Shown here in pieces: positions 32,921 to 44,390 of a stretch of DNA of 64,000 bases. Origin of the DNA: Neoarius graeffei (taxonomy: Eukaryota > Chordata > Actinopteri > Siluriformes > Ariidae); contig NC_083579.1 of the NCBI RefSeq assembly GCF_027579695.1, positions 74,224,371-74,288,370 of the forward strand, in the 5' to 3' direction. The notes under the pieces are model-generated. The model searched no databases. It saw only the letters and a list, made by a program, of their open reading frames with translations, and had not been told where the DNA came from. Positions within the stretch are counted from its first letter, which is position 1; each line of letters starts with the position of its first letter. The position numbers were made by a program, and so were the translations under genes.

Positions 32921-33247
32921 TGTCAAAGTCCTTCCCGTGCCAGGACCTGGTCTTCCCAGGCAGTCTCCCGTCCCAGTACTAACCAGGTCCTCAAGGTGCA
33001 TTGGGCGACGTTGATCTCCGCTTCTTCTATAGCCCTTGGCCTCTCGCCTATACAGCTCTGGTTAGGGGGGGTTAGTCCTCTGGTAATCGCAAGAATTTGA
33101 CTCCTCACTCGCATCTGTACTGCAGCATGCCTTGCCAGACAGCAGTAGGTACCATTTTTATGATGGCCTTTGGTATGACCTGAGCGCAAGTAGAACTTGT
33201 GACCTCCTGATCGAGAGGCGGACATGCTAACCACTAGGCCAGCTTGT
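32921..33247 (-). mobile_element. Composite tRNA/5S-rRNA-like SINE, copy 3
   Basis: Minus-strand head TGGCCTAGTGGTTAGCATG, central body, then the 5S-like region (GGTTAGTACTGGGACGGGAG, CTGCCTGGGAAGACCAGG) and the end GGAAGGACTTTGACA. It retains the whole head, as does copy 1. Flanks GGATATG and GGTATATG are a poor match, so the duplication is uncertain. Confidence 0.83.
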
Positions 33248-33284
33248 GGTATATGTAATAGTTTTTTTTTTTTTTTTTTTTTTT

Positions 33285-33690
33285 TAACCTCCGCCAAGGA
33301 GGTTATGTTTTCGGTAGCATTTGTTTGTTTGTTTGTTGGTTTGTCTGTTGGCAACATTACGGAAAAAGTTATGAACAGATTGCTCTGAAATTTTTTCCAG
33401 AGGTGTGACTGGGCACAAGTAACAATCCATTAAATTTTGGCGGTGATCCGGATCACCGTCTGGATCCGGGAATTTTTTTTAAAGGATTCTTGGCGGAGGT
33501 CTGCGCTCTGAGTGCTTTTCTAGGTTTTTTTTTTTTGGTCGTCATGTCCGTTTCCAACATAACTCGAACTGGTGAATACATTTTGATGAAATTTGGTGTA
33601 CAGCTTTAGTATTATCCCAGGTTCAAATCATTTTGATGTTGATAATACGTGGCTTGGTGGAGGTATGCTCTACCAAGTGTCCTAGTTGTT
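33285..33690 (+). mobile_element. MITE with AACCTCCGCCAAGG end, copy 2
   Basis: Starts AACCTCCGCCAAGGAGGTTA and contains AAGTTATGAACAGATTGCTC, GGCGGTGATCCGGATCACCG and TGGCGGAGG. The palindromic TGATCCGGATCA is characteristic. The 3' border is not clear. Second related piece from 33537 (AACATAACTCGAACTGGTG). Confidence 0.65.
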
Positions 33691-33719
33691 TCCATAATGG
33701 TTGATACAATAGACACTGG

Positions 33720-34072
33720 GTGGCACGGTGGTGTAGTGGTTAGCGCTGTCACCTCACAGCAAGAAGGTCCGGGTTCGAGCCCCGTGGCCGGCGAGGGCCT
33801 TTCTGTGCGGAGTTTGCATGTTCTCCCCGTGTCCGCGTGGGTTTCCTCCGGGTGCTCCGGTTTCCCCCACAGTCCAAAGACATGCAGGTTAGGTTAACTG
33901 GTGACTCTAAATTGACCGTAGGTGTGAATGGTTGTCTGTGTCAGCCCTGTGATGACCTGGCGACTTGTCCAGGGTGTACCCCGCCTTTTGCCCGTAGTCA
34001 GCTGGGATAGGCTCCAGCTTGCCTGCGACCCTGTAGAACAGGATAAAGCGGCTAGAGATGATGAGATGAGAC
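33720..34072 (+). mobile_element. tRNA-derived SINE, subfamily A, full length
   Basis: Head GGTGGCACGGTGGTGTAG, tail GATGATGAGATGAG. Flanking TAGACACTG lies on both sides (about 33710-33718 and 34075-34083). Confidence 0.94.
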
Positions 34073-34338
34073 ACTAGACACTGTAAGGCTAAAAGTTTGT
34101 GGACACCTGACCATCGCACCCGTAAGTGGTTCTTCCCCAAACTGTTGCCAGCAAGTTGAAAGCCCACATTTGTTTAGAATGTTATCGTACACTTTCGTAG
34201 TAGAGTTTTTCTTACAATGGCCAAATTTCCACAGCCATCTTCCAGAATCTAGTGGAAAGCCTTCCCAGAAGAGTGGAAGTTATGAGAACTGCAAAGGCGG
34301 AGTTAATCTGGAATTGCAAATGGCCATAGTGCTTACAT

Positions 34339-34701
34339 GATGATATAGTGGTTAGCACGGTTGCCTCACAGCAAGAAGGTTCTGAGTTTGAGCCCAGTGG
34401 CCGACAGGGGCCTTTCTGTGTGGAGTTTGCATGTTCTTCCCGTGTCTGTGTGGGTTTCCTCCGGGTGCTCGGGTTTCCCCTACAGTCCAAAGACATGCAG
34501 GTTAGGCTAATTGGTGGCTCTAAATTGACCGCAGGTGTGAATGCGAATGGTTGTTTGTTTCTATGTGTCAGCCCTGCGATGATCTTGTGACTTGTCCAGG
34601 GTGTACCCCACCTCTCACCCACAGTCAGCTGGGATAGGCTCCAGCTTGCCCGCGACCCTGCACAGGATGAGTGGTTATGGATAATGGATGGTTGGATGGT
34701 C
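34339..34701 (+). mobile_element. tRNA-derived SINE, subfamily B
   Basis: Slightly changed 5' end (GATGATATAGTGGTTAGC). Tail ATAATGGATGGTTGGATGG. Perfect duplication TAGTGCTTACAT at 34327-34338 and 34702-34713. Confidence 0.94.
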
Positions 34702-34713
34702 TAGTGCTTACAT

Positions 34714-36310
34714 ACATGCATATCTATAATGTATAACCATTTTATATGAATTGATTAACATTTATGGGAGGAGTGAGTCTCCAGTGTCGGTGCTTTATCA
34801 TTCTGTGGCACAGTTTTCCGTCATTGGGAAGTCTTCCAGGCAGAGGACATTTATGGTTTTCTCGGTAACATGTTGAAGTTTTTTTTTCTATCTTTTTATA
34901 ATCTTATGGAGAAAATCAGGGAATGTGATTTACTAAAAATGTCTGGACTTGATGTTATGGGAGGAAAAAAAATCAACTTTATGGTGGTAAGAGTGACTGT
35001 GCTTTGAAGCAGGCCATGTTTCACCAACTTGTTGATTATTTTCCTATAACGGCACACCCTGCCATGTTTTCTTCCTCACTTGTGAAACTGATGTTGCAAA
35101 AAGCAGCAATATGGAAATAACCCCAATAGCCAGTCGCTTGTTTTCATACAGCGTTCAAATTGGGACTGAATAAAAACTAACTGGATTCAAATAAACGGTT
35201 AGGAGGTTTGTAAAATCTAGCTGAGATGGAAAAAGTTGTATCTAGACTTCTAATATAATATACGAACTAAAATACATGTATTAGCACAATTAAAGATCAA
35301 CACAATGCATCAGGATTATAAACTAATATTAATTCTAGACGCCTTTTGCTGGCTCATGTTGCTTATCATACCTCTGCATATCTGCGTCTTTAATTGTGCT
35401 GTAAAAATTTCTCCATTATCGTGAAGTGTGTTTGATTGCCCCAGTTGTAATTTGTTGCTTTGATATGAACTTCTAATACGTCTAAGAAAGCATGTTGGTC
35501 TAAATCTCAAATATAAGTGGAATTAAATTTTCACTAATAGTGATGGAAGGGATTTTTTTTTTCTTTTTAAAGAGAGAGAAATGACTGCTTTACCAGGCGG
35601 GATTTAAATTTTTTTTTTTTTTTTTTAATCTAGGGATGCCATCTCCTTCCATCTCCTCTCAAAATGAGCCTTGGTTTTATTGCAAGCTGTGATCATCCTG
35701 ACCAAATATCAGCTGCTCCAGATGAGTGTTTCTGTGGGAGTTTGGATGAATCCCAAGCTTCACATATTCCAGTGAACGGAAATAAATCTGGTGAAAATAA
35801 TGCAGGGCTATCTTTAACTAGATTGCCAGCATTTTTATGATATTACAAAACCTTTTGAAGACATTTGAATGACTTGTTTCAGCTTGAGTCCACTTTTATT
35901 TGCTGATCGAGGGGGATCTTTTCACGCAGTATACTCGTAGTATAGAAACAAAGCGTCCTAGAGTCATATTTCACTTGTGTGAACGTGGTCCGCGTTCTCC
36001 CAGGTTAAACATCCTGGAGTCTGGAGAATCCTCATTAGTGGTGCCAAGAAAAGATAAAATAAAAAGGCTTCAAATGCATGCTCAGTGCTGTGAAGAGCTT
36101 CAGAATCTTCAAGGGATATACTGGTACAACTCCTGAATGTTGAGTTTATGGATCAAGGAGTTTTATTCTTTCACAAGATGACGACGACGACAAACAGGCA
36201 AAGATGATGATGTCAGTTAGCATGGTAAGTGTGGTAAAAGTAAGCTTTGCAACCGTGATCACCAATGAAAACAAAGGCTCAAGTTTTTGGATGGTTTATT
36301 GGATGTGTAA
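34714..36310. other. Unassigned sequence
   Basis: T runs near 35551 and 35607. (GAC)n-like GATGACGACGACGAC near 36178. No gene evidence. Confidence 0.5.
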
Positions 36311-36816
36311 CCCTGGTGCCAAACCTCATAGGATCTTTAAGGATCCATGAGGATTGTCAAAGACCTTCTAAAGATCCTTAAAGGCTCTTAAAAAGATCTT
36401 CATCTGCAAAATCATTTGTAAAGATCCTCAAGGATTTGACAAAGATCTTTTAAGGATCCTCCAAAGATCCTCATAATGATCCCCGCAGGAATCTTTGCAA
36501 GGATCCTTTAAGATCCTCAAGGATTCAAGAAGAATCTTTCAAATATCTTATAAGGATCCTTCTAAGGATCTTGTTAAGGAAAAAGCAAACAGATTATTGA
36601 GGATATTGTTTGCCATCTGTTTGCTTTTTTCTGAATGTTCAACATAACTGTGTTCATGATATGTTATGCTGGTATCAATAAAGAATTTTGTTTGAAATTA
36701 AATGTGGCTTTTGTCTTTTAAGATCCTTGAAGATCTTTGCAAGAAGTTAAGATTGTTGAGATCCTCAAAGACCCTCACAAAGAACTTTACGGATCCTTGA
36801 AAGATTTTCACCAGGG
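36311..36816. mobile_element. GATC-dense MITE-like repeat with internal hairpin
   Basis: CCCTGGTG at the left faces CACCAGGG at the right. The text between is dominated by AAGATCCTTA-type motifs in both orientations (GGATCCTT, AAAGATCC), which is why GATC occurs so often. The centre has a perfect 15-bp hairpin, AAAAAGCAAACAGAT (36580-36594) against ATCTGTTTGCTTTTT (36615-36629), followed by an AATAAAG at about 36678. Confidence 0.6.
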
Positions 36817-36939
36817 AAGTTAATTAAATATTAATCATCAGCAGGTATAAAAAGTAAGCAGTATTTCAGCAATGGTGCCAGTTTAGAACCATTCCTTGGT
36901 AAGTGGGTGATGTTGCTGGGTTGGGTTCAGTTTGATCTT

Positions 36940-37195
36940 GGATTTGGGTTCATGTCTGTGTGGAGATTTGCATGTTCTCCCTGTGGCGTTCTTCCTACTG
37001 TTCAAAACACGCTGGCTACATTAAAATGCCTCTAGGTGTGAATGAGTGTGTGAATCCCAGCCTTCATTGTGTGTGAGCATGGTGTCCTGAGATGCACTGG
37101 CATCCCATCCAAGGTGTATTCTCACTTTGGCACCCAGTGTTCCCCAGAATAGCCTCTGAATCCACCATGACCTGGATAAAACAGTTACTGACTGA
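36940..37195 (+). mobile_element. Older SINE family (catfish-type), diverged
   Basis: CTAGGTGTGAATGAGTGTGT, then ATCCCATCCAAGGTGTATTC and GAATCCACCATGACC. Immediately precedes the SINE duplication at 37198. Confidence 0.65.
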
Positions 37196-37210
37196 ATTTT
37201 CCACAAATTG

Positions 37211-37577
37211 GGCAGCACGGTGGTGTAGTGGTTAGCACCGTTGCCTCACAGCAAGAAGGTTCTGGGTTCGAGCCCAGTGGCCGATGGGGAGGCCTTTCTG
37301 TGTGGAGTTTGCATGTTCTCCCCGTGTCCGCGTGGGTTTCCTCCAGGTGCTCCGGTTTCCCCCACAGTCCAAAGACATGCAGGTTAGGTTAACTGGTGAC
37401 TCTAAATTGACCGTAGGTGTGAGTGTGAATGGTTGCTTGTCTCTGTGTCAGCCCTATGATGATCTGGCGACTTGTCCAGGGTGTACCCCGCCTCTTGCCC
37501 ATAGTCAGCTGGGATAGGCTCCAGCTTGCCCGCGACCCTGCACAGGATAAGCGGTTACGGATGATGGATGGATGGAG
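37211..37577 (+). mobile_element. tRNA-derived SINE, subfamily B, full length
   Basis: Head GGCAGCACGGTGGTGTAG, B box GGTTCGAGCCC, tail GATGGATGGATGGA. Duplications TTTCCACAAATTG (37198-37210) and TTTGCACAAATTG (37578-37590). Confidence 0.95.
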
Positions 37578-37698
37578 TTTGCACAAATTGTCATGATGTA
37601 GCAATAGTGGTGGAGTGGTCATGGTTTTGGCCAGTGTAGTGCTCCATGAAGCTGTCTGCTGTCCTTTTTTTATGCAGCAAATAATGCCGGAATCAGAC

Positions 37699-37954
37699 TA
37701 CACTCTTGGAAAACAAAGTACACTGTTGTACCCCTAAAGGTACAATGGATTGTCACTGAGGCAGTACCTTCTAAAGTACTTATTTGTACCTTTTTTATAT
37801 ACTGGTTGAGAACATGTATGTACCTTTTTGACCCTAAAAAGGTGCAAATGGTTACCTTGAAGTCCAATAAGGAGCCCTAGGGAGTACATTAATATAGACT
37901 GTACCATGGGGGACAGAAATGGACTCCTCCTGTACATCTGTTTCTGACAGTGTA
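37699..37954. mobile_element. MITE with GGTACC-rich interior
   Basis: ACACTCTTGGAAAACAAAG at the left faces TTTCTGACAGTGT at the right. The interior repeats AAGGTAC/GTACCTT motifs, as in a fish MITE family I recognise by sight. No duplication resolved. Confidence 0.65.
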
Positions 37955-38525
37955 TTTTTGTCTTTCACAATGGCCACCATATCAGATCAGGCAATCCTAG
38001 TGCCATAAATTCTTGTCCTGTCTTGGTCGGAAGATTGGTGACACTACAAGTTTGACCCTGACCAATCATGGTTTATATCCTAGCATGTCAGTGGGGAGGA
38101 GGGTCAAGAAATTGTCAGTCATGGCTACAGAAGGAACATCAAGGAACACGTCATGGGAGTTGTCAAATTAGGTGAGAACATGCAAAAAGCTCTGACATGC
38201 TAGATTTTCGTCAGGGTGTCGTGGTGCATCTCGGATTCTGCATTAATGTTCTTTGATTAGGTCACATGACAAGGCTTTTGTTGTTCCCAACGTCCATATT
38301 CAGATGCTGGAAATTTGTTGGCCATGACACATTTATTTCAAATCGATAGTCTGGTCCCAACATAAGGTGTTATGGAAAGTAAGTCCAGCTTAGTCTTAGA
38401 AGAACAAGTGCAGCTAATGAAGCAAGACAGTGACCACTAAGGCATGTGCCTTGCTGTTGAATTACTCCTCACAAAAGAAAATACACCTTTAGCACAGGTT
38501 CTATGGGAGTTGTATGTTATAACTC
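37955..38525. other. Unassigned sequence
   Basis: No supported feature. Confidence 0.5.
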
Positions 38526-38537
38526 GTGTTGCAGACT

Positions 38538-38912
38538 CCTCTCATCTCATTATCTGTAGCCGCTTTATCCTGTTCTACAGGGTCGCAGGCAAGCTGGAGC
38601 CTATCCCAGCTGACTACGGGAGAAAGGCGGGGTACACCCTGGACAAGTCGCCAGGTCATCACAGGGCTGACACACAGACACAGACAACCATTCACACTCA
38701 CATTCACACCTACGCTCAATTTAGAGTCACCAGTTAACCTAACCTGCATGTCTTTGGACTGTGGGGGAAACCGGAGCACCTGGAGGAAACCCACGCGGAC
38801 ACGGGGAGAACATGCAAACTCCACACAGAAAGGCCCTCGCCGGCCACGGGACTCAAACCTGGACCTTCTTGCTGTGAGGCGACAGCGCTAACCACTACAC
38901 CACCGTGCCGCC
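38538..38912 (-). mobile_element. tRNA-derived SINE, subfamily A, full length
   Basis: Perfect 12-bp duplication GTGTTGCAGACT at 38526-38537 and 38913-38924. ATGAG tail at the left, head at the right. Confidence 0.95.
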
Positions 38913-38946
38913 GTGTTGCAGACTAAATACCTATAAATTAAAGTTA

Positions 38947-39709
38947 AACTGCCTTTCAGATTTTAAGTGTAGGTCATAAAAAGAATCTTCCCTGACGCCC
39001 AATTATTTTCGTTTAGTGGACCGAAAGCTGCTGAATTCGAATCACAGACTTCCAATTTTATTGCATTTTTTAAAATGGAGTAGTTGATGAATATGTGGCC
39101 CTAAATCCTTTTTTTTTTTTTTTTTTTCCTGCTTCACCATGACGCAATTCAAGATATGTCCTGCATCACGTGGTGGGCTTTCCCTGTTTGCGCAAGGCAT
39201 TGTGGGATACAAATTTGAAACGGGAGAAGAAAATGGAGGACGGGAGTGTGCGAATGAAATGTGAAAGACCGACTACAGTAACAGAAAGCGAAAAGAAAAG
39301 ATGTTATGTTACATGCGAAGGAAAGGAAACGCAGGACCAAACTAATGAATATCGGCGGTCAGCGAGCACCTCGGTGTGATCAGCTGTTCGTTTAGCGACA
39401 GAATGATGGAACTGTCGGCGCACGGTCAAAGGTAAACCTGTAGATGGCAGTAATGCAACACTGGATGTGAGCTTCCGTAAAACCGCAAAGAAGGTAAACC
39501 TGCGCATATAGACTTCCTCTGTCTGCTTGACTGTATGAAGCGAGCGATTTCATGCACATTATTTGCTCAGGAATCCCCTCAAATTAAATAACTTGCTAGC
39601 CACAGAATGGCCCTTTTGAGATATTGCAGAAATAAACATGCATCACGATGACGAAATTTCAGAGGGAACTAAATTTCACTGATTTTTATGAAATCGAAAG
39701 CCCATCTTG
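38947..39709 (+). repeat. Dispersed repeat, copy 2 (pair with 5374-6167)
   Basis: Collinear with the copy at 5374 over its whole length, with small indels outside the shared ORF. The ORF here (about 39230-39379) reads VRMKCERPTTVTESEKKRCY and ends RRSASTSV before a stop. Poly-T at 39108-39127 is extra. Confidence 0.7.
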
Positions 39710-40304
39710 CCTTAAGATTTTTAAGAATTACTTAAATGTAGCTTCTGTGTAAAACATATTAAGCAGGGATTTGTTCCCCTAACACCCCTTCTCATTTTCT
39801 CATTCACCCGTGACCATGCCTGTCATTCTGTCCTTCTTGCTGATCTTTCTGACAGCCAGATCGCAGATTTGATCACTAAGCTGCCAGTCAATTTCAGAAG
39901 TAGGAAGCGGGACCAGATTGGAGCTGAAGGAAAGGTCATGTGTGGGTTCGTCATGGTTTGTGTCTCTGACAGTTCTGGATAGCTTCTGGGAAATACCTGT
40001 GTGGAGAGGAAGTTCTGCGTGGAAGGAATGCACCACTATGCCAGCCAGGTTGGACACGTGTTCAGGACTGGCAGCAGCCGAGCATGTTGTGGTGATAGTC
40101 ATGCTTTTTCACGGTACTGTGTTCTTATTTTCCTGTCAAATTAATCCTCTTGGCTTACAATGAAACACTTCTCATCCTTTGTTTGTACCTGAGGTCTTAA
40201 TACTCCTTGCTTTGTGATCGGATTCCTTTCTTTGAAAGAAAGGAAAACGTTAACCTCCCCTCCCAGCTCTGTGTCCACACCTCCTCTCCGTACGTTGTCT
40301 CTTA
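39710..40304. other. Unassigned, moderately GC-rich stretch
   Basis: Overlapping ORFs exist on both strands around 39800-40163, but with no domain, no codon pattern and no splice context that I can defend. The last three bases are the TTA of the next element. Confidence 0.4.
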
Positions 40305-41010
40305 CACTATGTTCACACTGCAGGCTGAAGTGACTCGAATCTGATTTTTTTTTTTCGCCCATATGTGACCTGTATCCGATCTTTTATTGACGATATGAAC
40401 GACACAGATCTGATTTTTTTCAAATCCAACCCAGGCCGTTTGGATATGTGGTCCTGATTCCGATTCCTATCCGATCTTTTCATATGCAACTTCAGTCTGA
40501 ACCGCCAGGTCGCATTCATCCGACTTGCACGTCATCAACAAGCCACAAACGTCACTATTCTGCGCTGAAGTAGGCGGCGGGTCTCTCAAAGTTACAACAA
40601 CATGGCGCATGACATCAATGCGACTCCGCACCCACACGTTCCTTTGAACGGAGGTTGCAGTCACTACCCCGCAGAATGCCTGAGCCAAAACCCTTGCCCT
40701 CTTCCTTCTCAACCTCCTCCTTAACATCAGGCTATTGTGCATGTTCTGGCTCCGTCGCAACAACTGCATCATCGCCAGGTACTCCATGCTGGCTACTGTC
40801 ATACACAGGAAACTTTAGGTTACTTCCGTAAACACTGGCCATGCTCACTGCATGTGACGTCGTCGTATCCTGCAATGCGCATGCGGAACACTTTTAGGTC
40901 GCTTTTCATTCATACTGAGGATCACATACAAGTCGCATATATTTGTTAATGTGAACGACCTCACAAAAAAATCGGAATTGAGCATTAAGCCTTGCAGTGT
41001 GAACGTAGTG
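40305..41010 (-). mobile_element. PIF/Harbinger element, internally deleted, copy 2
   Basis: Same family as 20306-21036, opposite orientation, with TTA at 40302-40304 and 41011-41013. The minus-strand frame from about 40802 reads MEYLAMMQLLRRSQNMHNSL and again VWVRSR. After this the sequence differs from copy 1: the transposase motif QEWWDVDVL is lost and a stretch encoding RHVVVTLRDPPPT replaces it. The two copies are thus different deletion derivatives. Confidence 0.92.
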
Positions 41011-41090
41011 TTAGAGTCTCGTTTCTTACTCCAGTTCGCCAGGAACAGGATGCAGTTACTCCGAGGAATAAAATAAGTTAGTTATGCTAT

Positions 41091-41468
41091 CTCATCTCAT
41101 CTCATTATCTCTAGCCGCTTTATCCTGTTCTACAGGGTCGCAGGCAAGCTGGAGCCTATCCCAGCTGACTACGTGCGAAAGGCGGGGTACACCCTGGACA
41201 AGTCGCCAGGTCATCACAGGGCTGACACATAGACACAGACAACCATTCACACTCACATTCACACCTACGCTCAATTTAGAGTCACCAGTTAACCTAACCT
41301 GCATGTCTTTGGACTGTGGGGGAAACCGGAGCACCCGGAGGAAACCCACGCGGACACGGGGAGAACATGCAAACTCCGCACAGAAAGGCCCTCGCCGGCC
41401 CCGGGGCTCGAACCCGGACCTTCTTGCTGTGAGGCGACAGCGCTAACCACTACACCACCGTGCCGCCC
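41091..41468 (-). mobile_element. tRNA-derived SINE, subfamily A, full length
   Basis: Perfect 12-bp duplication TAGTTATGCTAT at 41079-41090 and 41469-41480. Nearly identical to the copy at 3288. Confidence 0.96.
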
Positions 41469-41480
41469 TAGTTATGCTAT

Positions 41481-43341
41481 GCAATGATTAATTCATGGTA
41501 ACACTCCTTAACCCAGACATCTAAATATTATAATAACTGGCTGGAGAGCTATTTTCTGTTCGGACCTGCTTCTTTTTTTTCCAGCACTTATAAACACAAT
41601 GTTTCATTGTTTTCTTCCAGGACCACTCAAGTGCTGCATTAGTGGCATGGAGAACACTTTCCTGCTTCTCTGCTCTGTGTAGGAATAACAAAAGACTGCT
41701 GTCTTGGCTACCTGTGAGGAGGTTTTTTTTTTTTTGAAGCCGGATCACTGTGCAAACACTGGTGGAGTTCTAGGATGTGAGACGGCTTGCCAATTTATTA
41801 TGGAAAGTCAGCTAATGAAGTTAGTGACTAATATGTTAATTTTGTGAATTGTCTAGACCACCTTGTTGCCATGTCCTAAGGCAGCACTTAAAAAGGAATC
41901 TATAATCTTTATGGCCAAGTATAAGAAGCAGGTGCATTGCTAAAATTGGTGGGTGTGTGAATCATTAAGTCTTTAGTACTGGATGATTTAGTACTGGCAG
42001 AATGACCTCGGTGACTTCTTCCCATTTATTTTTACTTTGCCTCCTGGCCTTGCCCTCATCCATTCACCATACTCAACCTCCATCCTCTGAACTCAGTAAG
42101 ATGCTCGTCACGTTCCCGTTAACTCCCTGCTTACATTTACAGACAATTAGCTCCCATCAAAACAGGCCACATGACCGGGCACAAAGCCGGAGGGGCACTT
42201 CTTGTCGCACCCCAGCCCCCTCTTGACTAATGTTACACCAAGCTACTGAAAATGAAGGGGGAGGTGAAAAGGCTGGTCATCTATTTTGTGTTCTGCTCAT
42301 GCTCAGCACAAAGCTGTTCTTTCACGAGGGATCTGAGGCACATATGGAAACATTTTTCCTTCCCGCCAGACGCAAGTTTTCCCCTCACCTAATACTACCC
42401 TCCTCAGCTTCCATCGCTCCATCACTGAGTTGCGCAGCTGTGCTCTGCCTGGACGAATTTTGGAAAGTCCAAAATTTGCTCAAATACTGCCTCATAGATT
42501 CATATCTGTAGAAACAATGGCACAGTGATGGTTTGAGAGTAAAAATATCTAAAAACAGCACGATACCTTCACAACGTTAGTTGATTTTTCTGGTCTGATT
42601 TAGATGGCCGGTTTCGGAGGGTATAGTTTGGGGTGTTATCTTTTTACTCAACACCTCCCACTTTTTTTCCCCCCCTTCTAATAAAAGCAAGTTCAGCTTG
42701 GGGAATATTTCTATAAAAGGCAGCATGACATATTTTAAAAGACGCAAAGAAAAAAAAAAAGGTTTCAAGATAGAAACCCCACAGATTTTGAACAGAGGGA
42801 CATCCATCATATGGCAGAATACTTAGGAGTTTGGCTGGATTCGAAGATGGAAAGATACATGATGGAGAACAGCTACACACTACACTAAATTTTTTCGAAG
42901 GCAGCTATTCAGCAGCTCATCTTAAATCATCTTTATGCCTTTGTTTGGACTCCTCGGAGATCTGCCGGACTTCGCAACATCTATGTGACACTCTGAGCAA
43001 TGATGTGTAACATTTGGTATTCGAGGGAGATAAAAATGGAAAAGAGCACGTAGAACAGTTGTGACCTTTTATATATTTTAAAAAAAGAATAAGTATAATT
43101 TCAAAATGGTGTGACTGGCAACACATTTTCAGAACCTCCTGTAGCGAGGACGGCTTCATCAACTTTTCCCATGAACAGAGATGTCTGACACCGATGGTTT
43201 CCAGGAGTCCAGATATCGAGAGCATTCGGTACACTTCTGCTCCATTAAGGTCTGGAAGATGGGGAATGAAATGGGTTGTTGCCTTTCGATGACCCTTTTA
43301 CTTAAATGTCCAGGAAATGTACTGGTATTATGAGTCCGGAT
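41481..43341. other. Unassigned sequence
   Basis: T run at 41725-41735, A run at 42750-42760. ORFs of up to about 105 codons but no domain or splice evidence. Confidence 0.5.
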
Positions 43342-43355
43342 CCTCGTTATTATCT

Positions 43356-43728
43356 CATCTCATCTCATTATCTGTAGCCGCTTTATCCTTCTACAGGGTC
43401 GCAGGCAAGCTGGAGCCTATCCCAGCTGACTACGGGCGAAAGGCGGGGTACACCCTGGACAAGTCGCCAGGTCATCACAGGGCTGACACATAGACACAGA
43501 CAACCATTCACACTCACATTCACACCTACGCTCAATTTAGAGTCACCAGTTAACCTAACCTGCATGTCTTTGGACTGTGGGGGAAACCGGAGCACCCGGA
43601 GGAAACCCACGCGGACACGGGGAGAACATGCAAACTCCACACAGAAAGGCCCTCGCCGGCCCCGGCGCTCGAACCCAGGACCTTCTTGCCGTGAGGCGAC
43701 AGCGCTAACCACTACACCACCGTGCCAC
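43356..43728 (-). mobile_element. tRNA-derived SINE, subfamily A, full length
   Basis: Perfect 14-bp duplication CCTCGTTATTATCT at 43342-43355 and 43729-43742. Confidence 0.96.
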
Positions 43729-43742
43729 CCTCGTTATTATCT

Positions 43743-44234
43743 ACTAGATTTTTTTTTTTTTAAATGTTATTTCAAGAATTTTGGATGAGAATAATAAAGG
43801 GGGTGGGGTAGTGAATAGCTTCCAGTAACTTATGCTTGATACCTGACTTCAAATCCTGATCAGTTGGGAACAAAGCAAAATGAAAACAGAAGGCTGATGA
43901 TGAAGTTGCATTCTTTGAATGACGTTCTGAGGGTCAGCTGTGCAGTGTTATTAGATTCCTGTAGTCCCATGGATGGATATTTTACGACCATAGCAGCCCT
44001 CCCCGAGTGTACTGAGGTCTTGACACTGCCCCGCACAGCACTCTTGTTTATTTGTTTGATTGTGGGAAAATTCCTGCAATGTCCGTGAGAGAGCCTACCC
44101 CATTCCCTGACTCGTCTTTCCCACAGGGGCTCAGCTCTGTTCCTCTCAGCAGCCCCTCTGACTGGCAGAATGCACAGAGTTCAGCTCTGGAAACATAGAA
44201 CTTTTTTAGCTCATATTTATCAATTGCTGAGTTT
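43743..44234. other. Unassigned sequence
   Basis: No supported feature. Confidence 0.5.
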
Positions 44235-44390
44235 TTCTTCACATCCTTGTGTGCGCGCAGGGTCCCTTGCGATGGACCGACGTCCCATCCAGTGTGTATT
44301 CCCAACATGCACCTCATGTTCTTGGGATAGGCTCTGGACCCACCATGGCACTGATGGATACTGGAGATGGATAAATGAGTGAATGAATGT
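44235..44390 (+). mobile_element. Older SINE family (catfish-type), 3' part
   Basis: TGCGATGGACCGACGTCCCA, then GTGTATTCCC, GGATAGGCTCTGGACCC and an AATG tail. 5' half absent. Confidence 0.7.

Noticed and set aside
39800..40163. A 100-codon minus-strand ORF as an exon
   Set aside because: Composition is plausible for coding sequence, but I found no flanking splice sites or known domain, and an overlapping + ORF is equally open.
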